NCBI GenBank assembly: GCA_003427395.1
Contig: BFEA01000357.1
Coordinates: 1,229,377 to 1,259,666, forward strand
Length of the DNA: 30,290 nucleotides
Reading direction: 5' to 3'
Source of the DNA: Chara braunii
Lineage: Eukaryota > Streptophyta > Charophyceae > Charales > Characeae
In this document: in pieces, positions 18,890 to 27,934 of the stretch
Numbering within the stretch: the first letter of the stretch is position 1
Layout of the letters: each line of letters begins with the position of its first letter
Notes under the pieces: model-generated
What the model was told of the DNA's origin: nothing
Seen by the model: only the letters and a program-made list of their open reading frames with translations
Databases searched by the model: none
Made by a program: the position numbers and the translations under genes

Positions 18890-19325
18890 GGAACGGAGAG
18901 AGAGAGAGAGAGAGAGAGCGGGAGAGAGGGAGAGAACAACGGAGAGAGAGAGAGCGTATGAGAAAGAGAGGGGGAGAGAATGACAGAGAGAGAGAGAGAG
19001 AGAGCATACGAGAAAGAGAGAGGGAGAGAACGACAGAGAGAGAGAGAGAGAGCGTACGAGAAAGAGAGAGGGAGAGAACGACAGAGAGAGAGAGAGCGTA
19101 CGAGAAAGAGAGAGGGAGAGGACGACAGAGAGANAGAGAGGGAGAGAACGACAGAGAGAGAGAGAGCGTACGAGAAAGAGAGAGGGAGAGGACGACAGAG
19201 AGAGAGAGAGCGTACGAGAAAGAGAGAGGTAGAGAACGACAGAGAGAGAGAGAGCGTACGAGAAAGAGAGAGGGAGAGAACGACGGAGTGAGAGAGAGTG
19301 TGCGAGAGGGAGAGAGAGAGATAAG
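18890..19325 (+). repeat. GA-rich tandem array, unit 44-50 bp
   Basis: GCGTACGAGAAAGAG (or a one-base variant) recurs at 18954, 19004, 19052, 19096, 19166, 19210 and 19254, embedded in (GA)n and GGGAGAGAACGACA. The spacing is 44-50 bases except for one 70-base step that contains an N at 19134. The frames here encode repetitive Ser/Leu or Arg/Glu peptides and are not genes. Confidence 0.9.
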
Positions 19326-20244
19326 GAAGAACAGAGGGACACGAGGAGGTGAAGGAACGCCCGCGGCCGGGTGGGACTGATAAAACACGGACAGGTAAGG
19401 GTTCTCGAGGAGTGTCGGGGGAGCACCAACGGGTGGGCACTCACTTGCTGAGCGGAAGATATCCTGCACTCGAGGGGGCAAAGTCCGTCATTACCGTGTG
19501 GCACACCTTCGAGCCGTCTCGAGCTCGGTACACGGAGGAGGGGAGTCCGTCTCGCCATGGTGAAGGACTGGCAGGCTCCGCTGGGCGATGCGCGGGGTTG
19601 CGTAAGCCGCCTGCGAGCAGAAGAGCCACCTTGGGGGAACGTTCCGGACCCTCGCAAGTCTGGTGCACGCGACGGCGGAGCCGGCTCGTGCAAGGAACAT
19701 CGGGAGAGGACTCGCGACCAGGCAAGCGCCCACTCCCGGAAGCGTCACGAGTTACACGCAAGCGGCGGGAGAAGGTGGACAGAAGCAGGAGGGAAGGTGG
19801 GGATTGCAAAGTTAAGAGACGGGGGGCAATAGAGGCCGGGAACCTGTAGGCAAGCTCCCCGACTGCTGTCAGGGGCGGGGGCGACATCCGGATGCAAGGA
19901 GGAAACAACGTGCTCAGGGGTGGCCCTCGAAGAGCGCTTGAGTGAGATCCGCTCTCCCTGAGATCGAAAGCACGGTTGAAGACGACAACGAGGTTGAGCC
20001 GCGGGTCTAGGCGATGCGCCAGTGTACCTTGCGCAGGAGCATCTGGCGAGAGGGCCATCGGAGCTGCCTCCGGCTTTCTTCCAGCGTGTGGAAGGGCGGC
20101 ACTCAGTCTCGGAAGAAAGAGGTTACGAGAGAAAGAGGGAGAGGGACAGAGGGAGAGAGTGCAAGAGGGGGAGGGAGCAAGGGAAAGAGAGGGAGAAAGA
20201 GGGACACGCGGACTGACCGCGCTGGGTAATGTTTTCCTTTGGTA

Positions 20245-20700
20245 CCTGGTCGGGGCTTCGTGTCAAGTGCATTCTAATCGGGGTTTGTTCTGAGCAACCT
20301 CTAGGCGACTTTTCTCCCCTTTGTCATGTGCGCATAGTCAGGTCCTCAAAAACTGTGTTTTGCTCTGCGCTGACTCCCTGAGATGTTTCTTTGCAGTATG
20401 TGCATGGTCGAGGCTTCGTGTCAAGTACATTCTAATCGGGGTTCGTACTGAGCAACCTCTAGGCGACTTTTCTCCCCTTTGTCATGTGCGCATAGTCAAG
20501 TCCTCAAAAACTGTGTCTTTGCTCTGCACTGACTCCCTGAGACATTTCTTTGCAATATGTGCATGGTCGGGGCTTCGTGTCAAGTACATTCTAATCGGGG
20601 GTTTGATCTCAGCAACCTCTCGGTGACTTTCCTCCTTTTTGTCATTTGTGCATGGTCCGGTCTTCGAAGCCTCTCGGAAACCTTTTCTTTGTCGTAGACG
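20245..20700 (+). repeat. 159-bp tandem array, about 2.5 copies
   Basis: ATTCTAATCG recurs at 20271, 20429 and 20588, and CTCAGGCGACTTTT-like, CCTTTGTCATGTGCGCATAGTC and GACTCCCTGAGA segments recur with the same step of 158-159 bases. A third, worn copy fades out near 20700. The 101-codon frame at 20321-20626 is simply two array units read through. Confidence 0.9.
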
Positions 20701-21230
20701 CCTGGGCGTGGCTTCGTACTAAACACCTCCTAAATTGCGGGTTCGGTTGCTTGCCCCGCCCACCAGGTCGGATCTGAGCGCGAGGTGCGTTCTAAAAACA
20801 AAGGGGAAAACCAGCGAGGGAACGAGGGGGGGGGAGCTTCGCGGATCTTGTGAATTTTGAAACCGCTGCGAAACGAAAAGTCTAAGTTCGCGCTAGGCCT
20901 CGAGGGACGTAGGCCTCTGGTGAGAGCATGGTCTACGGACGCTGAGGGACTCGGCGGGCACCGACCTTGTCAAGGCTCGTGCTATAGAAAAACGAGCGCT
21001 GACAGGGCTAGGGCCGGGGGATGGTCCAGGGCATAACAAAACAAGTAGTAGAGATCGGGGTAAAAGGGGGGGCGAGTTTAGTCGTGCGGGCAGCGCCGCT
21101 AGGGTGTCAGGGGGCGTGTCGTCCACGGTCTTGACAGCAGCGGCGAGAAAGGCAGCTAGGACCCGACAGCGTCGGTGGGTCTGTATGTGTCTGTGGGGCG
21201 ATACGTGGGTCACTAGCCTTGGCCAACGCC

Positions 21231-21260
21231 TGAAGTGGGGAAGGTAACGTAACCACTTCA
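21231..21260. repeat. Inverted repeat near the right edge of the purine-rich block
   Basis: TGAAGTGG at 21231-21238 and CCACTTCA at 21253-21260 are perfectly complementary with a 14-base loop. It lies 25 bases from the end of E3 gag, at the presumed edge of the inserted block. Confidence 0.6.
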
Positions 21261-21285
21261 GCGCGAGTAAGATCGACTAACACTC

Positions 21286-22280
21286 CTACTGGCCCGAGGA
21301 GTTTCCCTGCAAAGTGCTCGCAGAAGCACTGTTAGGGTTCGAAGATAAGCCCACCACTATTGGTGAGGTTACCTTCGTTGTGACCTTTTTGCCTCGGCAT
21401 GTCCGTGATGTGTGGCCATAGTTGCTACAGTTCATGCATGTGCCCCTGGCAACTAGGTCCCTCCACACCTTGTAGTCTAAACCAAGTTTCACCCAAGCAG
21501 GTGTTCCTTGGTCGCCTTGACCCGTGGACCGTACTATCTTCTTCTTCCCGGTCCCCCTAGCCTTTTCTTTGATAGGTGCCACGACTCCCCCATCCGAAGT
21601 CTCACTGGCCCCATCCTGCTCTGTCGCCTCCCCAAGATCTGGGAAATCGTCAATCTCCATCGTTTGACCATCATGGTCAACAAACATCAACTGACCCTTC
21701 TTCTTCCAGTCCTGGGGAAGTCTCTTCCTACTATCATGAGATACCTGATGAGCGGATCCCAACTTTGCCTCAATGTCCAGAGCTTTCTTACTAAAAGAAG
21801 CGAAGGTGTGTTGTTCGACATAGGCCTCATCAACCAGCTTGGTCCTTACCTTTGCAGGTAGGCACCTTAGGTAATCCGTCAGGAGAACCTGCTGATCAAA
21901 ACGCACACCATGTACCACGAGTAAATGTTCTACAGTGTCCGTTAGCTCTCTGACATTCTTGAACCTGCGGGAACAAAGATTGTTGTTTGCATCGGTGGCC
22001 TTCTGAGCCCCTTGCAGGTCATGCCACCTATTATACACGGACCGTACGAACTCTTCCAATGTCTGAGTCTGTGCCCAGGCATCGAAGTTTTGACCGTAGC
22101 CCTGCTACTGCACTAAGCCATTCAACCAGCGGGCTGCTGACCCCTCTAAAAAGGAGGCAGCCACTACAACTTCCTGCTCTGGCCTCGTGAGCTTGTGCCT
22201 CACATAAGTAGGCACAGTCCTCACCCAGGTGTCTAAGTCCTCATCCTTCTTCCTGTCGCCAGAGAAGGGCTTGGGACTCA
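21286..22280 (-). pseudogene. gag: E3 gag, C-terminal part with CCHC zinc knuckle
   Basis: Reading from near 22280, one frame gives KPFSGDR, DTWVRTV, AASFLEGSAARWLNG, the typical capsid pattern with Ala-Ala-x-x-Trp-Leu. It is then interrupted by TAG at 22105-22107 between two Gln codons, and continues as LEEFVRSVYNRWHDLQ, REL.TVEHLLVVHGV and SFSKKALDIEAKLG. Near the end CMNCSNYGHTSRTC is a perfect Cys-x2-Cys-x4-His-x4-Cys knuckle, which binds element RNA. The frame ends in TAG at 21286-21288, next to the purine-rich block. Gag forms the virus-like particle core. It is separated from the N-terminal part by a one-base shift at an A run. Confidence 0.88.
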
Positions 22281-23225
22281 TCAAAGGTATTTTTTAGGCA
22301 TCCACTGCATAGGCTGCATGGGCCCAAGGGCTTGCTGCAGCGGCTGCATAGCCAGTGAAACAGGCTGTTGCACACTAACCTGGGCCTGACTTGACAGTGG
22401 GACTGTAGTGACCACTGTCGTGGATGGTACGGCTGAGACCCTATGGACCGGACCACTAGTTGCTACTAAACCACCTGGAGGGGGTATGCCAAACATAGGA
22501 GAGAAAGTTGACCCTGTGTGTTGTGGCATCGATGAAGGACCCGCACCCGCAGGGGGAACTACAACAAACTGCGGCTGCCTCACTGCTGTGCGGGGAGCCC
22601 GAAGTTCAGCCAGAATTTGTTTCTGGCCTGCCACCAATTCGGCCAGCAATTCCTGTTGGACGTTCTGCGCTTCAGCCACTGAAAGTAAGGCACTACGCAG
22701 CACACGAACAGCAGGATCTAATGCCGCCTCATCTAGTCCTTCCAGCCTGCCTAGCTCCTGCATTCTACTCCCTAGTCTAGCCTTTCTAAGTATGGCGTTT
22801 TTTCTCCTCTCTGTTGCTTCGTCCAATTGCCGCTGTAGCTCATCTTGAAGTTCTTCTGCTTGACGGATTTCTAAATCCTCCGCCGCGAGTTGAGTCTGCT
22901 GGCTGACTCGCAAGCTAGCAATCTGACTAATGGACCCCTGAGAACCACTCTGACTGACTCCTGACGAAGTGGACTGTGTAGAGACTTGCGACATAGATGA
23001 GGTAGCCATGGTTGTACCGGTGCTAACTGAAACTCTATTCCTGACACTATCCTCAGCAGCCCTTGCTCTTCTTGCCGCTGCTCTCTCTCTAGCCTCTCTC
23101 CGCAATCTTCTCTCGTCTCCTGGACCTACCTCCAAGAATGTCAAGGGTCTACTACGGGCAGTCCCACGAGTAGTCCTACGGTCGTCCACTAACAACTCCT
23201 CCTCACTAGTGCTTGCATCACTCAT
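22281..23225 (-). pseudogene. gag: E3 gag, N-terminal part (314 codons)
   Basis: The start is ATG at 23225-23223, the first Met of the frame, about 1.26 kb downstream of the primer-binding site. Order of segments: acidic start, Arg/Ala-rich basic stretch (about residues 55-75), a Ser/Thr/Gln-rich segment (80-110), a long predicted coiled coil (about 113-210, with repeats such as EELQDELQRQLDEATERR), then a Pro/Gln/Val-rich linker. It ends MPKKYL and stop at an A6 run. One extra A would join it to the capsid part. A long coiled coil before the capsid domain is unusual in length but would fit particle assembly; this is inference. Confidence 0.8.
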
Positions 23226-24484
23226 GAGCTACAGTGTGTGTGATCTAAACTAGAATCCACACGGAATCCTACCTTAGCCTGACACAATCGATTATGAATC
23301 ACAATTAGTTTCGGTCGGATGGAACAGAAACAGTTAGGTGATATAGTAACAACTAATGTCAGATCCTACAGGAAATATCAGATCTATTTTAAGATTATCC
23401 TAGAACAGATTGCAATACAGCAAAGATCTAATCTGTCTGCAGCTGTCTGTCAGTTGTTAGTCAAGTCCATAACAACTAGATAAACAAAATAAAAATAATA
23501 TCTCTTGTTGGAGATGTATGCTTGATGGCAGATTATCTGTTGATTGCCACTGCAAACAGTTACCTGAATCCCCCCTCCCCCTGTATCCTTCTTGAGTGGT
23601 CACTTTGTGTTAACGTCTTGAGCATCTGGTTGAGCAGCGTGTTTGAAGGTGTGCAATCCGGCCCACCCCTGTGCCCTAACTCAACGCTGAACATCCCAGC
23701 CCCTGCACTTTATTTACCCTCGCATGCAACGAGCCTTACACCCGGTTGATCTGGTTGATCAGGAAGGATTTAAGGAGAGCCCCCATCTCCTCAGGAATTA
23801 TTTAACGTCGCAGACAGGACGACGATCACAGCCAGATTCAATTCCGAGTCCCCGACCAAAAATGTTTAAAGACGGTCTGGTAAGCGTCTGTCAAAGGGCT
23901 GGCATGCCCTGCATGACCTCTATTGCGCAAGCAGCAGAACCAAGGACTTGCAGCAAAGCATGCGTGTACTAGTCCCGGCGGGTTGGCATGGTGACCGTGA
24001 CCCGAGTGCTTCGTACTGGGCCCTTCAGAGGCTTCGCCCGTCTCCCACCAGCTTGCTGCCCAGGAAGAATGTCGACTCTCAAGGTTGAGCGCTCACGACA
24101 CCTCACATCGAGAGGACTCTCAAGACAGAACTCACTTCCTCACAATAAAAAGTAACGAAGAGGGTAGATAAGGAAGAGAGCAACGTACCTCATAAATGCT
24201 GCCCCCAACCACAGATTTCTCACCGGCAACCTAATGTGCAATTATGATGACCGGTCTTTGCCTCAGCACAACAAACAACAGAATGCCGTTCCACCTCGGC
24301 TTAATATGCCACATCAGCGAGCTCTCATCATCCAGCATACACCCCGTATGTCACCACATAGCTACCTGGCACGCCCACTCTACCCTGGGCCGCCTAATGT
24401 TCAACGCCAATGCCTTATCACTGCCCCACACCTCATGCGAAGCACCAATAGCTATTGCGAAGAACCAATGAAGCGCAATATGAA
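23226..24484 (-). other. E3 5' leader, no gene
   Basis: About 1.26 kb between the primer-binding site and the gag start. No frame on either strand resembles a known protein. Such a leader would hold packaging and translation signals, but none can be named from sequence. It may also hide an unrelated insertion; I see no LTR-like ends in it. Confidence 0.55.
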
Positions 24485-24499
24485 CCAGCTCCGATACCA
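24485..24499 (-). promoter_or_regulatory. E3 primer-binding site, initiator-Met tRNA type
   Basis: The minus strand reads TGGTATCGGAGCTGG, three bases after the LTR's terminal CA at 24503. It matches the plant initiator-Met tRNA 3'-end complement TGGTATCAGAGC at 11 of 12 positions. This site primes minus-strand DNA synthesis and fixes the orientation of the element. Confidence 0.88.
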
Positions 24500-24502
24500 A
24501 AT

Positions 24503-25314
24503 TGCAAGGAAAATAAGCAACACCGAGATGACAAATCCAGATTACACCATCACATTAAAAGCCAGATAGTCACACTGTGTCCAGAGAGCAGCATTGCACC
24601 AATAATACACCAATGGAAGTTCGTAGTACTGAAAAACCAATGTCATGGAGAGCTTTCTCTCTCCTTCAGTAACACAAGAGTCCAGTNGGAAGTTCGTAGT
24701 ACTGAAAAACCAATGTCATGGAGAGCTTTCTCTCTCCTTCAGTAACACAAGAGTCCAGTCCCTTCACACTCCCACTTGGCGCTCAGCGCCCAGCCTACTC
24801 CTACACAGCTACGATCAGCCTAATAATAGACAATGCAACTGTTGACATCAGCGGCAACTCGAAGTACTTGAAGATGTCGCTCATATGCTGACCATCGCCA
24901 ATACAAGGTAAGTGCCCTCACATCATCATCGTCATCATCCTTCGCCCTTCCCTGACTTATCACCCACACCTGTCCTCTCTTGCACCCGAAGACCACCCCT
25001 ACGCCTCACTGTGTATCCAAGCCGAGCCCGCTATGGAGACTAGCTATGGCGCTGCCCTCAGCAGCGCCCTGCTCACCACACGACCGCATGTGCGCAACCT
25101 CTTGCTCCCAATGTCAGCAGCCAGCCCGTGAGCTATTGCTCCAGCAGCGCTACCGCCAGCCAGCAAGTGACCGAATGAGGCTGCCTGGCGAGAGCTCTTT
25201 CCTTTATGGAAAGAGCTGGACTGCTCGAGCAGCCTGGCTGCACTGGCCTGGGCCCAGAAGCTTCCGGAAGGCCCCAGGAGGCTGCCTGTGTACAACAGCT
25301 ACTGGGGTGTTGGG
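24503..25314 (-). repeat. E3 5' LTR, truncated by E4
   Basis: Matches 11707-12445 of the 3' LTR across its whole length once a 72-bp duplication plus one N (24615-24759) is discounted. The match stops at TTGGG (25310-25314), directly before the TG of E4's LTR. The missing 273 bp of the LTR (equivalent to 12446-12718) should lie on the far side of E4, outside this window. Confidence 0.92.
24615..24759. repeat. Exact 72-bp duplication around an N, probable assembly artefact
   Basis: 24615-24686 and 24688-24759 are identical and separated only by N at 24687. The other LTR has the segment once. Confidence 0.9.
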
Positions 25315-26494
25315 TGTTGCATACTGTAACGTGCAGACCAGAACAAGATCCGACCTCTCAATACAAAGTACAAGATAACACAGCGGAAGACTTAGATACC
25401 AGTGATCCGAACAATCAATATTGCCATGCAGCCCTGAACATACATCATCATCATCGTTACATGGTGTGAATGGGGTCTGGCGCTTCACACAGGAAGACTG
25501 CNCCAGCCCCTACCATACACAGACGAAGAAGAAGGGGTTAGACNAAGAGGAGGGGAAAGATGGGAATGTCGTCAACACCAAGTCTCGGCACAGGCCCAAA
25601 TAGTCCCTCGTCGAAATGTCTGAATCCCAAATGTCAAGTCTGGATCCAATGTCGTCAGGTCTCAAGTCACAACTCTGTCTCTCTCTGTCGTAGTCTGAGA
25701 AGTCAGATGGCGAGAGGGTGAGAAGAGATGGTGGACTTAGAAGAGGAAGAAGAAAAACTCTCTCTCTCTCTCTTTCTCTGTGTCCAGTACTAACCTGTGA
25801 AGTTGGCGCCTTGATGCAGGTACCTCGAAGATGGGGCTGGAGCTATGGTGCCACAGGTAAGTACCGCTGGCCTCTGCCAGCCATCTCTCCCAACTCTACG
25901 ATCTACCACCTAATAGCGCCCAGCGCTGAAGACTACAACTATGGCTATGGGCGCCCAGCGCCGAAGACTACTACTAGCGCTATCCTACTGCCTAGCGCTG
26001 AAGACTACTGCAGCGCTCCTCCTGAGTGCTNNGGCNGAATCCTGAAGACTACTCGTGCNTACTGACAACTACCTGCCCGTGAAGTGCATGGGAACTTCCT
26101 ATGTACTACCGGGTGTGCCTCCTGACTCGTGCGAGCAGTCCAGGAGGCTGCTCTTGCCAATGCCGAAGGGAGGCAGGGGCTGCAGCTGCAGCTCTTGCTC
26201 AAGCTCGTGAGGAACAGGCTATTTTTGGCCTGTTCCAAAACCCTGTATTCGTGCCTGAGTCTTAGGGGTGGTCGAAACAATGAGGGCCCGAAAAAGGCCC
26301 TCCGTTGCAGGCTGGAAAAACTATGGGCCTGAAAGGCCCAGAAATAGGCTGAAACGGAGTAGGGCCTGCATACCCTCGTATTTCAGTTTTCAGGCTGAAT
26401 GACGGGGGTCTGTAAGCCCTAAGTTTTAGGCATTTAGGCTGAAAGTGCGGGACGGGCCCTGCAGGGCCCGTGTGGCTACGTAGTATGCCACACA
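25315..26494 (-). repeat. E4 3' LTR (1180 bp)
   Basis: The + strand starts TGTTGCATAC at 25315 and ends GTATGCCACACA at 26494, so the ends are imperfect inverted repeats beginning TG and ending CA. The right edge touches the polypurine tract; the left edge coincides with the break in E3's LTR. It contains (CT)n at about 25757-25776, Ns at 25502, 25544, 26031-26032, 26036 and 26059, and repeated CAGCGCTGAAGACTAC units. No gene. Confidence 0.87.
25921..26052 (+). repeat. Short tandem motif array in E4 LTR
   Basis: CAGCGCTGAAGACTAC or a variant occurs at 25921, 25956 and 25993, with a shortened form ending near 26052. The spacing is 35-40 bases. Unknown bases at 26031-26036 fall in the last unit. 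Repeats of this kind in LTRs can be enhancer-like, but nothing here shows that. Confidence 0.75.
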
Positions 26495-27934
26495 CCCCCC
26501 TCCTTGAAAGACCGAGCGTACCTGCGAGGGCGAAGCTGTCTGTCTGAGGGAGGGACCACAGTCCGGGTGGGAGGGGCAGGTCGTGGTGGTCCCTTAGCTA
26601 ACCTTTGTCGCTCGTAGTGTGCGTAGATCAGCAGTGCGGATGCTTTTAAATCTGCTCCTGAAATCCACCAAATCGTCGAGATCGCATGCTCTGAATGTAA
26701 CTTTGTACTGGCGCGGCTTGCTGCCGTACTTGCTATCCGTGATGACGTGGTCAACTTCCTGATGACCATCCATAGAAGGAGGGTCCTGCGATCGTCGGCC
26801 AGGGAAGTCGTCGCTCTTAGCTGGTGTATATGTTGCCAGCTTCGAGGCATGAAAGACTGGATGGACCGTCAGATGCTCGGGAATGTTGATCACAAATGAA
26901 GGGCCATCGGGCTCATCGCCCGCGGCTGCTGTCACAGACCAAGGCCCAAACCACTTGGGAAGCAGTTTGCGTGAAACATCCTGTTCCAGTGCAAACTCTT
27001 CCGCGAAGACCCAAACCAGATCATCGGCGCGGATGGGACATGGTACACGACGCCTGTTGGCTTGCTGCTGCATGCGGACTTGAGCCTTTTGTATGTTCGC
27101 GCGGGCTTTAGTCAACAATTCCCTGTACTTCCGGATGGAAGCGGGAGAGCAGGCAGCGTCAATGTCGGCTGGTCGAGGGAGGAGAAGGTCGGCGAAGATC
27201 CGGCCTTTTCATCCACCGTGGTGCAACTCGAATGGAGTCACACCGATTGCCGGATGCACCGAAGTGTTGTAGGCGAACTCGATGTCGGGGAGGCGGTCAA
27301 CCCAATCTTTCTAGTCCGGACGGATGAGCGTACGAAGCATCATTTGAGCGGTTTGATGTGCCCGCTCCGTCTGCCCGTCTGTCTGTGGATGCCGAGCCGA
27401 ACTTGGCTTCATCTTCATGCCGGACTCCTGCATGAGTGCAGTCCAAAATGCCGACATGAAGCGAGTGTCGCGGTCACTGACTATGTCTTCCGGTACACCA
27501 TGGCCGCAAATCCAGCCGGTGTGCAGGAGGCGTGCCAGCTCGGGAGCCGTGGAGTAGTACTTGCAAGGAAGAAAACACGCATACTTACTCAATCGGTCCA
27601 CCACCGTGAGGATGCCGTCGTGCCTGAGCCAGTCGCGGGGAAACGGACCGGTGACGTCCATGGCAATGGAGAGACCAGCTTCCCGTGGAATAGGCATCGG
27701 GCGTAACTCGCCGTAGGGATTGCGGTTGCGGGGCTTGCTGCGTCGGCAAACTTCGCAAGAGTCGCAATACCGAGTGACATCGGTAATGAGATCGGGCCAT
27801 CGGAATCGCTGTCGAAGCTGTGCAATAGTGCGGTTGACTCCGAAATGGCCGGCGAGTCGCGAGTCGTGGTACTCCCCGAGAAGGCGAGTCCGAAGACGAC
27901 GGTCGCGTGGGACACACAATAAGTCCTTGCCTCT
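26476..27934 (-). pseudogene. pol: E4 integrase with GPY/F module and C-terminal tail
   Basis: The frame from about 27934 gives the zinc-binding module (EYHDSRLAGHFG, CDSCEVCRRSKPR) and the core with SIAMDVTGPFP (Asp), DIVSDRDTRF (Asp) and HPQTDGQTERAH (Glu): all catalytic acids are present. TAG at 27311-27313 interrupts it after LIRPD. The same frame resumes with ANRRRVPCPI, LLPKWFGPWSVTA (GPY/F region) and HPVFHASKL. The tail (RQYKVTFRACDLDD) then shifts frame near 26620-26640 and continues as AHYERQRLAKGPP to a stop at 26476, 19 bases inside the LTR. It would insert element cDNA; here it is disabled by one stop and one frameshift. Confidence 0.9.
26495..26505 (-). promoter_or_regulatory. 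E4 polypurine tract
   Basis: The minus strand reads AAGGAGGGGGG directly before the LTR's TGTGTGG. The tract also encodes Lys-Glu-Gly-Gly near the C-terminus of one pol frame. Confidence 0.88.

Larger units (their letters stand above)
16392..21285. other. 4.9-kb purine-rich block between E3 gag and pol, origin unknown
   Basis: Gag and protease of one element should lie close together, so this block looks inserted. The + strand is dominated by G and A over most of its length. It contains a 134-bp duplication, a (GA)n-rich array and a 159-bp tandem array. I recognise no transposase, RT or host gene. No matching long terminal repeats, inverted ends or target duplication were visible, so the edges are approximate. 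The many Ser/Pro/Leu/Arg frames on the minus strand reflect composition. Alternatives are an old non-coding transposon, a satellite or spacer block, or an assembly join. Confidence 0.55.
11707..25314 (-). mobile_element. E3: Ty3/gypsy LTR retrotransposon with both LTRs, interrupted internally
   Basis: On the minus strand, in order: 5' LTR (24503-25314, truncated by E4), PBS, leader, gag, a 4.9-kb unrelated block, protease, RT-RNase H, integrase, PPT and 3' LTR (11707-12718). The LTRs align base for base over 739 bp after removing one N-marked duplication; I counted about 23 differences by eye. The LTR ends pair as TGCGAGG and CCTTGCA. Without the block the element would be about 8.7 kb plus the missing end of its LTR, a usual size for the group. 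It inserted into E2 pol. Confidence 0.92.

Noticed and set aside
18671-20058. Very long minus-strand open frames rich in Ser, Leu, Arg and Pro
   Set aside because: They are complements of (GA)n and purine-rich arrays; all frames stay open because of composition and the peptides are simple repeats.
20321-20626. 101-codon frame with Cys-rich repeats
   Set aside because: It is two units of the 159-bp array; the repeated peptide comes from the repeat, not from selection.
21231-21280. Hairpin followed by CTAA, resembling a Helitron 3' end
   Set aside because: The hairpin lies 16 bases from CTAA, further than usual, the next base is C and not T, and no TC start or Rep/helicase was found.
23838-23862. 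Sequence resembling a tRNA 3' end (TTCAATTCC ... GACCA) in the E3 leader
   Set aside because: The T-stem does not pair, the acceptor length is one base short, and there is no box A upstream.
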